Assembly (NCBI GenBank): GCA_964492595.1
Contig: CAZBKY010000040.1
Location: 1 to 6,156 of the forward strand
Length of the DNA: 6,156 nucleotides
Direction: 5' to 3'
DNA from: CAYNFP01 sp964492595
GTDB taxonomy: Bacteria; Bacillota_I; Bacilli_A; RF39; UBA660
Positions 1-6,003 of this stretch are shown here, piece after piece. The position numbers and the translations under genes are program-made. The notes beneath the pieces were generated by a model. That model was not told where the DNA came from. It searched no databases and saw nothing but the letters and a program-made list of their open reading frames with translations. Position 1 is the stretch's first letter. Each line of letters opens with the position of its first letter.

Positions 1-10
1 AAAAAATAGG

Positions 11-39
11 TTGAAAAGTTATAATAATACTGATAGAAT
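11..39 (+). promoter_or_regulatory. Sigma-A-like promoter with extended -10 for the TasA-like operon
   Basis: The -35 box is TTGAAA (11-16) and the -10 box is TAGAAT (34-39), with an ideal 17-nt spacer. A TG dinucleotide at 31-32 gives the TGn extended -10 form common in Gram-positive bacteria. Transcription should begin near 46, leaving a leader of about 20 nt that is almost entirely ribosome binding site. This reads as a strong vegetative promoter. It is inferred from sequence only. Confidence 0.6.
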
Positions 40-48
40 ATTATTATA
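20..48. repeat. Perfect 10-bp AT inverted repeat overlapping the promoter
   Basis: TATAATAATA (20-29) and TATTATTATA (39-48) are perfect reverse complements separated by 9 nt. The palindrome is centred on the -10 region and covers the spacer, the -10 box and the expected start site, the position of a repressor operator. It could also be chance in AT-rich DNA, or a hairpin in read-through RNA from upstream. It has no U-tract, so it is not a terminator. Confidence 0.4.
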
Positions 49-58
49 AAGGAGGTGA
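48..58 (+). promoter_or_regulatory. Near-perfect Shine-Dalgarno that decides the start of the first gene
   Basis: AAAGGAGGTGA matches 11 consecutive bases of the anti-SD complement. The GTG at 55-57 is part of this site and has no ribosome binding site of its own, so the ATG at 67 is the supported start. Confidence 0.75.
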
Positions 59-66
59 AAGAAAGG

Positions 67-699
67 ATGGAAAGTCAAAGAGGTCAATCAATTTTTCTGT
101 CGATAGTAGGAGTTGCCACTTTATTAGTAGCGATTGTAGGAGCAACATTTGCGTATTTTAGCATTACAGTTCAAGGAAATGAAAATGCTAATAGCATTGC
201 AGTAGAGACTGCTACTGTAGGTAATGTTGTTTTTACAGATGGAAATGAAATAAGTGTTGGTGATATATATCCGGGATGGAGCGCTTCAAAAACATTTACT
301 ATAGCAAATACACAACCAAATGCAACCGGAGAAATTTCATATATGATTCAATTAGATGTTGCAGAAAATACTTTAACAGCCGTAGCGGCTAGCCAATTTG
401 TTTACTCAATAAGTGGATCATCAAATCATAGCGGAACAGTAATAACGTTGACTGATCAGGTTGTCCCTGCTACATTAGGTAAAACAACATTGAGCAGTGC
501 CGGAGTATTAAAAGGAACTGACACTCATTCATATACCTTTACAATAAAATTTAAAGAAACTGGCGGAGATCAAAATGCTGCTCAAGGTAAGAAATTTAGA
601 GGTAAATTATTTGTTGAACTTGCTCCTGGACAAGGAAAACGTACTTGGGATGCATCTAGTGGAGGTGCTGGTGTTGGCGGTTGGGTAGCATATCCATAG
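67..699 (+). CDS. TasA/camelysin-like SipW-dependent secreted protein, subunit 1
   Basis: This is a 210-residue secreted protein, probably the major subunit of a surface fibre. Residues 9-29 are a hydrophobic signal ending G-A-T-F-A, and cleavage is expected after Ala29 to give a mature N-terminus Y-F-S. This matches the SipW-cognate signal class of TasA and camelysin. The rest is Thr/Ser/Val-rich beta sequence with blocks shared by the two downstream paralogues: GNENA just after cleavage, an F-x-DG-x-E-I then IYP stretch, and a C-terminal T-H-x-Y-x-[FY]-x-I, then QNAAQGKKFRGKL. The last 20 residues are Gly-rich with Trp and Tyr, and there is no LPXTG motif. ATG67 is chosen because the GTG at 55 lies inside the Shine-Dalgarno. 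The site AAAGGAGGTGA (48-58) is a near-perfect anti-SD match, suggesting high expression. The fibre role is inferred from the TasA family. Confidence 0.82.
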   Translation: MESQRGQSIFLSIVGVATLLVAIVGATFAYFSITVQGNENANSIAVETATVGNVVFTDGNEISVGDIYPGWSASKTFTIANTQPNATGEISYMIQLDVAENTLTAVAASQFVYSISGSSNHSGTVITLTDQVVPATLGKTTLSSAGVLKGTDTHSYTFTIKFKETGGDQNAAQGKKFRGKLFVELAPGQGKRTWDASSGGAGVGGWVAYP

Positions 700-741
700 G
701 TCAATATATAATTTAAAATAATAAAGGAAGGATAGAAGTTA

Positions 742-1356
742 ATGAATAAAAAACAAACAACAATATTAATAATTATTTCTATTGCCACTTTATTCTTTGC
801 TGTCGTGGGAGCAACATTTGCATACTTTACAATTTCAGTAAGAGGAAATGAAAATGCATCGAGTGTAATTGTGAGAACCGCGTTTTTGGGTCAAGTAGTG
901 TTTGAGGATGGACAGGAAATTAATATAGAAGAGGCATATCCTGGAGATTATATAGAAAAAACATTTTACATAAAAAACACTTCGGGTGAAGTCGAAGTTG
1001 GCATAGTTTATAATGTGTATCTAGATCAAACTATTAATGAATTTTCACCCAAAAATATAGCTGAATTTAGACATCAGATAATATCTAGTTCAAAAACAAG
1101 TTTAAGTGAATATTCAATATTAGGTGAATTATCTTCAACTACTGTTTCTTCTCCATCAAGTTCTGCTCCGATTTTTACAGGAACACTGTACGGTAATGAT
1201 ACTCATGAGTATACTTATAGAATTGGTTTAATAGAGAATAATTCTAATCAAAATGATGCTCAGGGACTAAATTTTATTGGAAAAATAAGAGTAGAAGTTG
1301 ATGATAGTATCAGATACACTTCAAGTGGAGCTGTGTGGTCTGAACCTGCCGATTAG
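742..1356 (+). CDS. TasA/camelysin-like SipW-dependent secreted protein, subunit 2
   Basis: This 204-residue paralogue of the preceding gene is probably a second fibre subunit. Its signal segment (about residues 7-27) ends G-A-T-F-A with cleavage expected after Ala27, giving a mature Y-F-T start followed by the shared GNENA block. Later it shares F-x-DG-x-E-I, an A-Y-P in place of IYP, a C-terminal T-H-E-Y-T-Y-R-I, and SNQNDAQG then F-x-GK. Bases 113-188 and 782-857 align without gaps at a constant offset of 669, with 61 of 76 bases identical by my hand count, so these two genes look like a fairly recent tandem duplication. The middle (about residues 115-145) is Ser/Thr-rich and differs most. 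The ribosome site is AAGGAAGG (724-731). Only 42 nt separate it from gene 1 with no terminator between, so co-transcription is likely. Confidence 0.82.
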   Translation: MNKKQTTILIIISIATLFFAVVGATFAYFTISVRGNENASSVIVRTAFLGQVVFEDGQEINIEEAYPGDYIEKTFYIKNTSGEVEVGIVYNVYLDQTINEFSPKNIAEFRHQIISSSKTSLSEYSILGELSSTTVSSPSSSAPIFTGTLYGNDTHEYTYRIGLIENNSNQNDAQGLNFIGKIRVEVDDSIRYTSSGAVWSEPAD

Positions 1357-1362
1357 TTTTTT

Positions 1363-1398
1363 AAAGTAAATATGTCGTTGTAATATATTTACTTTTTT
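1363..1398 (+). terminator. Weak AT-rich intrinsic terminator inside the operon
   Basis: AAAGTAAATAT (1363-1373) pairs perfectly with ATATTTACTTT (1385-1395) around an 11-nt loop, followed by a run of T to 1398. The stem has a single G-C pair, so termination is probably partial. It sits between subunits 2 and 3 and would reduce transcription of subunit 3 and the peptidase relative to the first two genes. Confidence 0.5.
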
Positions 1399-1406
1399 GT
1401 TAAAAT
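1378..1406 (+). promoter_or_regulatory. Possible internal promoter before subunit 3
   Basis: TTGTAA (1378-1383) and TAAAAT (1401-1406) are separated by 17 nt. The start would fall near 1413, leaving only about 12 nt before ATG 1425, just enough for the AGGGG site at 1414-1418. AT richness makes chance matches common, so support is weak. If real, it would resupply subunit 3 and the peptidase after the internal terminator. Confidence 0.25.
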
Positions 1407-1424
1407 TAATAATAGGGGTATAGT

Positions 1425-2030
1425 ATGAAAAACCTGAATGTAAATGATATTAATAAAACTTTATTTTTATCAATCATTACTGTACTTTTATTTATATTGG
1501 CTATGTTTGGAATAACATATGCTTTCTTTAATGTTGTTGTAAGCGGAAATGAAAAAGCTTCAAGCATGATTGTAAATGTTGTTGATTTAGGTACCGTAAC
1601 ATTTCTAGATGGTGATGAAATTGATGCAAGGAATATATATCCCATGGAAGAGGAAGAGAGAATTTCAAAAACCTTTACAATAGAGTCAGTCGGAAATACA
1701 GCGGTTATAGACTATACTATATATTTGACTGTTACAGCTAATACATTTATTTATCAATATGAAAATGAGTTTACCTATACCATAAGTGGAAGTAGTAATA
1801 ATGATGGGATAGTTGTGAGTGACATCTCCGACTCTGTCCCTAGAGAGGGCAAGCACAATATTGGCTCAGGAGTTTTAAATTCTGGAGGAGATTTACATAC
1901 CTATGTTTTTACAATCGGACTTAATGAAATGGACAGTAATCAGAATTATAATCAAAATAAATCTTTTGCTGGAAAATTGTCGGTTGAAACAAAAAAATAT
2001 ACAACTGGTGGAAGTGTTTATGAGGATTGA
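1425..2030 (+). CDS. TasA/camelysin-like SipW-dependent secreted protein, subunit 3
   Basis: This third paralogue has 201 residues and is more diverged than the first two. The hydrophobic signal (about residues 13-33) ends G-I-T-Y-A with cleavage expected after Ala33 and a mature F-F-N start, followed by GNEKASS. It keeps F-L-DG-D-E-I, IYP, and a C-terminal LHTYVFTIGL then SNQNYNQ and FAGKL. Its N-terminus is longer by about six polar residues before the hydrophobic stretch. The ribosome site is a modest AGGGG (1414-1418), and only 12 nt follow before the peptidase gene, so these two are translationally close. It may be a minor or adaptor subunit: its position beyond the weak terminator and its weaker ribosome site both predict lower output. 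That role is inference; family membership is well supported by the shared blocks. Confidence 0.8.
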   Translation: MKNLNVNDINKTLFLSIITVLLFILAMFGITYAFFNVVVSGNEKASSMIVNVVDLGTVTFLDGDEIDARNIYPMEEEERISKTFTIESVGNTAVIDYTIYLTVTANTFIYQYENEFTYTISGSSNNDGIVVSDISDSVPREGKHNIGSGVLNSGGDLHTYVFTIGLNEMDSNQNYNQNKSFAGKLSVETKKYTTGGSVYED

Positions 2031-2042
2031 AAGGGATAATAG

Positions 2043-2918
2043 ATGGAAAAATTAAAAGGGATTTTGAAATATTTGGTCAAGATAATAAGCTATACATTAT
2101 TAACAATATTAATAGTTTGCGGATTATCATTATTATTTGTATTTGTAACATCTAAAGTAGCTCAAAGCAAAAAAGCTGATCCACCAATAAATCTGTTTAC
2201 TATTATAAGTCCTAGTATGACTCCTAATATTAAAGTTTATGATGTTGTGGTGGCGATTAAAACAAAGCCATCAAAAATAAAAATTGGAGATGTAATAACT
2301 TTTCATTCTGATAACCCAGATAGAAATGGTATTACTATTACCCATAGAGTTGCTCAGATTGTACAAAATGGCAATGAATTTTATTATAAAACCAAAGGAG
2401 ATGCTAACCCTGAAATAGATGGAGAAGTTATTTTTCAAGGTAGGATAGTAGGAAAAGTCTATTTCAAGATTCCCCAGTTAGGAAGAGTACAATTTTTTCT
2501 TGGGAGCAAAGGAGGCTGGATAATTGCTATTTTAATTCCGGCTTTAGCTATAATTTCATATGATATTTACAAAATTATTAAGTTAATAATTATAAAGCAA
2601 AAAATAATTGCTTATCAAAAACAGGAAGATAAACCCGGGGTAGATACTAATATAGGTACTACCGCAGATATATACGAAGGAGAAACAAATAATAATGGAG
2701 AATTCCCATTAAATTTAAATGAAGTTTCAAATAAAGTAGATAATCCGCCGGTAGAAAAAGAAGAGGAAAAAATCGTTTTAGAAGAAGAAACTACTGAGAT
2801 ATCTTATAATGCAAAAGACATTGTTAAAACAAATGAGGATGTTAGCCAAGAAAATTTAAATGAAAGCACAGTAATTGAAGAGATTATTTATATTCCAGAA
2901 ACTCATGATGATGAATAA
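2043..2918 (+). CDS. sipW: Signal peptidase I, SipW / S26B (ER-archaeal) type, with long acidic tail
   Basis: This is a membrane serine protease that removes signal peptides, most likely those of the neighbouring TasA-like proteins. Residues about 11-35 form the first membrane helix. The catalytic Ser58 is in S-P-S-M-T-P, and His101 in T-H-R-V replaces the lysine of ordinary bacterial signal peptidases, which defines the SipW/S26B class. The box T-K-G-D-A-N-P-E-I-D (117-126) supplies the conserved Asp residues, and G-K-V then I-P-x-L-G (137-147) completes the fold. A second helix lies at about 159-184. The remaining 107 residues (185-291) are Glu/Asn/Thr-rich, low-complexity and predicted to face the cytoplasm, an unusually long tail; SipW of Bacillus subtilis is about 190 residues. 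The start is supported by AAAGGG (2030-2035) with a 7-nt gap. The gene sits directly behind its likely substrates, as in tapA-sipW-tasA operons. The gene symbol is by family, not proven orthology. Confidence 0.9.
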   Translation: MEKLKGILKYLVKIISYTLLTILIVCGLSLLFVFVTSKVAQSKKADPPINLFTIISPSMTPNIKVYDVVVAIKTKPSKIKIGDVITFHSDNPDRNGITITHRVAQIVQNGNEFYYKTKGDANPEIDGEVIFQGRIVGKVYFKIPQLGRVQFFLGSKGGWIIAILIPALAIISYDIYKIIKLIIIKQKIIAYQKQEDKPGVDTNIGTTADIYEGETNNNGEFPLNLNEVSNKVDNPPVEKEEEKIVLEEETTEISYNAKDIVKTNEDVSQENLNESTVIEEIIYIPETHDDE

Positions 2919-2933
2919 ATCTAACTAAAATAA

Positions 2934-2962
2934 TGGACAGATAGGGACTAAAGTGATATAAT
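2934..2962 (+). promoter_or_regulatory. Promoter embedded in the terminator, for the following gene
   Basis: TGGACA (2934-2939) matches the -35 consensus at five of six positions, and TATAAT (2957-2962) is a perfect -10 box, with an exact 17-nt spacer. The -10 lies in the left arm and loop of the terminator hairpin. Starts near 2969 would carry only part of the right arm, so the new transcript would not form the hairpin. The leader is about 21 nt, with GGGGG (2981-2985) as a poor ribosome site. Confidence 0.6.
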
Positions 2963-2976
2963 ACTATCACTTTTTT
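2950..2976 (+). terminator. Intrinsic terminator after the signal peptidase gene
   Basis: AAAGTGATA (2950-2958) pairs perfectly with TATCACTTT (2965-2973) around a 6-nt loop, and the T run continues to 2976. It lies 31 nt after the peptidase stop and should end the fibre operon transcript. The hairpin contains the -10 box of the next promoter. Confidence 0.7.
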
Positions 2977-2989
2977 ATATGGGGGTTTT

Positions 2990-3487
2990 ATGAAAAGTAT
3001 TAATAGAAGCATTAGGAATTTTTTATTAGAAATCATTTTAGTAATAATATTTTTAATATCAAGTATTCCGCTTTGGGAATACATGGGAAACCCAACATAT
3101 GCTAAAATTTCAAATCATTATATTCATGGAAGAGCGGATGAGATTGTAATAAGCAATAGAAAAAAATATGTTTTTTCTGAAACGTATGAAGAGGCAATTA
3201 GAGAAAGGAATTTTCTGTTGGCAACATCATATAGGGATAATGCCGATATATATAGTATATATTTACTATTAAAAGCAGGCACAAATTATGATGATATATT
3301 TTTTTCAAATGGAGTTGAAGTAAACAGATTATCATCCTTATATGATAATTCAGATGATGAATATATTTATTTTAAAATAGAGGAAAGAAAACTGGATTTT
3401 AAAGAAACAATTAAATATTATTACTATATATGGAGTAGTAATTTAAAAAAAGACAAAAATATAAAAATAAAATTTGCTATAATTTAG
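2990..3487 (+). CDS. Membrane-anchored or secreted protein of unknown function
   Basis: I do not recognise this 165-residue protein. Residues about 11-28 form one hydrophobic segment after a basic N-terminus (K2, R6, R9), so it is an N-terminal anchor or signal. A G-N-P-T-Y-A at 33-38 loosely recalls the G-x-T-Y-A cleavage ends of the neighbours, but it lies some residues beyond the hydrophobic core, so processing is uncertain. The remainder alternates polar and aromatic residues like a beta-rich domain and ends with a strongly basic stretch. The order of a V-I-S-N-R-K-K-Y-V-F strand, an I-Y-S-I-Y-L-L-L strand and a late E-T-I-K-Y-Y-Y-Y-I-W resembles the strand pattern of the TasA-like paralogues without their conserved motifs. 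It may be a very diverged relative, an anchor or an assembly factor (inference). It has its own promoter and terminator. The ribosome site GGGGG is only 4 nt from the start, suggesting low translation. Confidence 0.7.
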   Translation: MKSINRSIRNFLLEIILVIIFLISSIPLWEYMGNPTYAKISNHYIHGRADEIVISNRKKYVFSETYEEAIRERNFLLATSYRDNADIYSIYLLLKAGTNYDDIFFSNGVEVNRLSSLYDNSDDEYIYFKIEERKLDFKETIKYYYYIWSSNLKKDKNIKIKFAII

Positions 3488-3501
3488 CAGATTTATTTTT
3501 T
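3470..3501 (+). terminator. Intrinsic terminator overlapping the stop codon
   Basis: AAATTTGCTA (3470-3479) pairs with TAGCAGATTT (3485-3494), with one T-G wobble and a 5-nt loop, followed by ATTTTTT (3495-3501). The TAG stop of the preceding gene (3485-3487) begins the right arm, so termination is built into the end of the coding sequence. Confidence 0.65.
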
Positions 3502-3531
3502 ATATGTTTTAATATATTGTAGACCCTTGCA

Positions 3532-3560
3532 TTGATTTTGGCGACTATTTATTGTAAAAT
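3532..3560 (+). promoter_or_regulatory. Promoter for the large multidomain surface protein
   Basis: TTGATT (3532-3537) and TAAAAT (3555-3560) are separated by exactly 17 nt, between the preceding terminator and the next start codon. The start site is expected near 3567, and an AGGAG ribosome site (3574-3578) lies 5 nt before ATG 3584. The -35 box is only partly consensus, so strength is probably moderate. Confidence 0.5.
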
Positions 3561-3583
3561 AAAATAAACTAGCAGGAGAAAAA

Positions 3584-5425
3584 ATGAATCTTAGGAAATT
3601 AATAAAAAGAGAACTAATAATAACAATTATATCGGTACTGTTAATAACAACAATATTTTTTGGTGTTACATATGCAATATATATGACAGTAGGTGGAAGT
3701 GAATTGGGTACAGTTGAGTTGGGAGATTTATCTTTTGAAATGTGTACAGATTCAAGCTGTGCGGGTGTAATTGAAAATGTGGGAATCCCATATATAAATT
3801 TAGAAATTTACCCAATGAATGACAGCGAGGGATTAGCTCTCTCTCCATATTCATTTATAGCAAAAAATACAGGCACAGTAAATTTAGAAGTATATATATA
3901 TATGAATTTAAAAAATCCTTTTGATATAAATTTAAATTACAATAATATGAAAATAGCATTTAAAGAATCAACAGAGAGTGATTACACAGTAATAGAATAC
4001 GGAGAAGAAGAGTATGCAGTTTTAAAAAATCTTATTTTAGAGTCTGGGCAAAGCAAAATAATAAATGTTTTGTTATGGGCTGAAGAAGATATATCTAACG
4101 AAGCTATAGGCCAATCTGTTTATGGCTTTGTAAACACAGTAGCTTATTATTATCCAGAAGATAGTAGTGGCTTACATAGCATTGTTGCGGGAGCTACTCC
4201 TACTTCTATCCCTGAATTAATTAAGGAATACACCTACACAGGGAACTACCAAGAATTCACAGCGGAGTATACAGGATGGCACCAAATAGAGTTATGGGGA
4301 GCGGGAGGTGGAGGATCTACTTCGTTGCGAGGTAAGGGAGGATATACTTCTGGGGAAATATTTTTAACTGGAGGCGATAATATGTATATTTATGTCGGAA
4401 ATTCCGGTTATAGTCCAAGCAATAATATTTCTTTTAATGGGGGAGGAGTTCCTGATTATACTTATTCTAGTCTATACGGAGGTGGAGGAGCTACTGACGT
4501 TCGTTTGGTTAGTGGCACATGGAGTAATTCTGAGAGTTTGGCAAGTCGAATAATGGTTGCAGCAGGAGGGGGTAGCGGAGAAGATGGATATAGACTAGGT
4601 ATGGGGGGAAGCGGAGGCAACCTTATTGGAGGGAGTTCATTTAATAATTTAAACGAAACCGTAAGCGGAGCTACTCAAATATCGGGAAATGCTTTTGGAA
4701 TAGGGCAATCTGTTAATTCTGGAGAATATGATAGAGGAGCAGGAGGGGGTGGATATTATGGAGGATATAAGGGATTAAACTCAGATTCCGGCGGAAGTGG
4801 GGGTTCATCATTTATAAGTGGATATTCAGGAGTGAATGCAATAACAAGTGCATCTTCGACTACTCCAACAAATAACACAAAACATTACAGTGGTAAATAT
4901 TTTATAAATGGAGAAATGCAAGTAGGAGTAAATTCTGGAAATGGGAAAGCTATAATAACATATGTAGGAGCAAACAATCCAGCAAGAATAAATACAAAAC
5001 TAAACAATGTAAGATATATAAAGGATTGTGTGAATGGGAGCACAGCAAATACAGCTAATCATTGGGTAGAACTGCAGGCAATATATAACGGAATAAATGT
5101 CGCTTACGAAAAAACAGTGACAGGGACAGTTTCGGAATTTTCAGGTAATCCATACAGCAGAATAACAGATGGGGATATTACTAGTGCAAATTATTCAGAA
5201 GCTTCTGTAAGTGACTCATTACAATGTATAACAGTAGATTTAACTCAGTCTTATAACTTAGATGAAATAGGAGTATGGCATTATTGGTCAGATGGAAGAA
5301 CATATTATAGCAATACGACATATGTATCAAGTAATAATAGTACATGGACTGCAGTAATAGCAAATACGGATGCAGAAACAAGTCAAGGGAAAAGAGTAAG
5401 TGCATATGTGCAAGTGATACAGTAA
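3584..5425 (+). CDS. Large SipW-dependent surface protein: TasA-like, Gly-rich and discoidin-like domains (3' end frameshifted)
   Basis: This 613-residue surface protein is a probable adhesin. Residues 11-31 are a SipW-type signal ending G-V-T-Y-A. Residues about 34-190 form a TasA-like domain with IYP and a late W-A-E-E-D-x-S-N-E-A block comparable to the small paralogues; Cys54 and Cys59 form a CX4C pair. Residues about 212-460 are a glycine-rich domain with I-E-L-W-G-A-G-G-G-G near its start, G-G-G-G-A-T-D-V-R-L (299-308), S-R-I-M-V-A-A-G-G-G (321-330) and A-G-G-G-G-Y-Y-G-G (386-394). Residues about 475-613 are a discoidin (F5/8 type C)-like galactose-binding domain, with N-V-R-Y-I-K-D-C, S-R-I-T-D-G and L-Q-C-I-T-V-D-L; Cys482 and Cys548 may pair. 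The AGGAG site supports the start. The TAA at 5423 appears premature: the next module continues at once in another frame, so the gene looks frameshifted. Binding modules suggest glycan attachment, with the target unknown. Confidence 0.8.
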   Translation: MNLRKLIKRELIITIISVLLITTIFFGVTYAIYMTVGGSELGTVELGDLSFEMCTDSSCAGVIENVGIPYINLEIYPMNDSEGLALSPYSFIAKNTGTVNLEVYIYMNLKNPFDINLNYNNMKIAFKESTESDYTVIEYGEEEYAVLKNLILESGQSKIINVLLWAEEDISNEAIGQSVYGFVNTVAYYYPEDSSGLHSIVAGATPTSIPELIKEYTYTGNYQEFTAEYTGWHQIELWGAGGGGSTSLRGKGGYTSGEIFLTGGDNMYIYVGNSGYSPSNNISFNGGGVPDYTYSSLYGGGGATDVRLVSGTWSNSESLASRIMVAAGGGSGEDGYRLGMGGSGGNLIGGSSFNNLNETVSGATQISGNAFGIGQSVNSGEYDRGAGGGGYYGGYKGLNSDSGGSGGSSFISGYSGVNAITSASSTTPTNNTKHYSGKYFINGEMQVGVNSGNGKAIITYVGANNPARINTKLNNVRYIKDCVNGSTANTANHWVELQAIYNGINVAYEKTVTGTVSEFSGNPYSRITDGDITSANYSEASVSDSLQCITVDLTQSYNLDEIGVWHYWSDGRTYYSNTTYVSSNNSTWTAVIANTDAETSQGKRVSAYVQVIQ

Positions 5426-6003
5426 TTCCTATATACAGATTAACTAATTTAGTTACAAATGGTAGTTTTGAAAATGGGACTAATAATTGGAACTATTCTA
5501 CCAGCATTAGTATTTCTTCAAATCAAAAGAAGTTTGGGAATAATTCTGCTAGAAATCTCAATGGAGGCCAGTATTCTACTATTAATAAGGGAACTTATTC
5601 GTCTCCAACTGATTTGATTACTGTAACTGCAGACCATATTTATTATGCCAGTGTTTGGATATATCTTGTTAATGCTGGAAGCGGTGTATGCTACTCCGAT
5701 ATAACATTGATATACAATTCAACTAATAATTGGTTTGCAAGTATAGGAAATTCTGGAGGGATCTATAACACCTGGAAAAAATTAAGTAATAGAGTTACAA
5801 TACCTAGTGTTACAACTCCAAAACTTACTATTGCAACAGCAGGGTACAATCAAACAGATTCTATAATAGATTGTTACTCTGATGGGGTTTTTATAATAAA
5901 TCTTACTGAAACTTTTGGAGCGGGTAAAGAGCCAACAAAAGCTTGGTGTGATGCTAATTTAGATTATTTTGATGGATCAGATGATTTTTACTTATCACCA
6001 TAA
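5413..6003 (+). pseudogene. Out-of-frame continuation of the surface protein: CBM-like carbohydrate-binding module
   Basis: This is an open frame of about 196 codons in the -1 frame relative to the preceding gene, starting where the discoidin-like domain runs out. It has no ribosome site and no convincing start. The ATG at 5344 opens the frame, but residues between 5344 and about 5412 are only the wrong-frame reading of the gene above. From S-D-T-V-I-P-I-Y-R onward it reads as a real module: N-L-V-T-N-G-S-F-E-N-G-T-x-N-W at the start and L-T-E-T-F-G-A-G-K-E-P-T-K-A-W-C-D-A-N at the end. Both are hallmarks of CBM_4/9-like jelly-roll modules in phage tail proteins and gut surface proteins. Loss of one base near 5413, for example in a short A run, would explain the break. 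A sequencing error, phase variation or true decay cannot be told apart here. A gene caller might report this as a separate protein from 5344. Confidence 0.65.

Noticed and set aside
55..66. GTG at 55 as the start of the first gene
   Set aside because: The GTG is part of the Shine-Dalgarno itself and has no ribosome site upstream. ATG 67 is correctly placed.
681..712. Promoter between subunits 1 and 2 (TTGGGT and TATAAT)
   Set aside because: The spacer would be 20 nt and the -35 match is poor. A TATAAT is expected by chance in this AT-rich gap.
582..788. Minus-strand open frame of 68 codons
   Set aside because: It lies over the end of subunit 1 and the start of subunit 2, has no ribosome site or recognisable domain, and reads as the antisense shadow of real genes.
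1406..1645. Minus-strand open frame of 79 codons
   Set aside because: It is antisense to the signal region of subunit 3, and its composition is what the reverse complement of a hydrophobic AT-rich stretch gives.
2028..2030. Mycoplasma-type code with TGA as Trp
   Set aside because: The TGA ends subunit 3 exactly where its paralogues end, 12 nt before the peptidase start, so it acts as a stop.
2979..2993. Four-codon leader peptide whose TGA overlaps the next ATG
   Set aside because: It has no ribosome site of its own in the short leader, and such tiny frames are expected by chance.
2884..3084. Minus-strand open frame of 66 codons
   Set aside because: It crosses the terminator and promoter region and two real genes, and has no supporting start signal.
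3666..3854. Minus-strand open frame of 62 codons
   Set aside because: It lies wholly within the TasA-like domain of the large surface gene and has no domain or ribosome site.
5387..5393. GGGAAAA as a programmed -1 frameshift site
   Set aside because: A -1 slippery heptamer needs its first base in the third codon position, but here GGG is a whole codon, so the phase is wrong. No obvious stimulatory hairpin follows.
5181..5405. Minus-strand open frame of 74 codons
   Set aside because: It is antisense to the discoidin-like domain, with a Leu/Tyr/His-rich low-complexity translation and no start signal.
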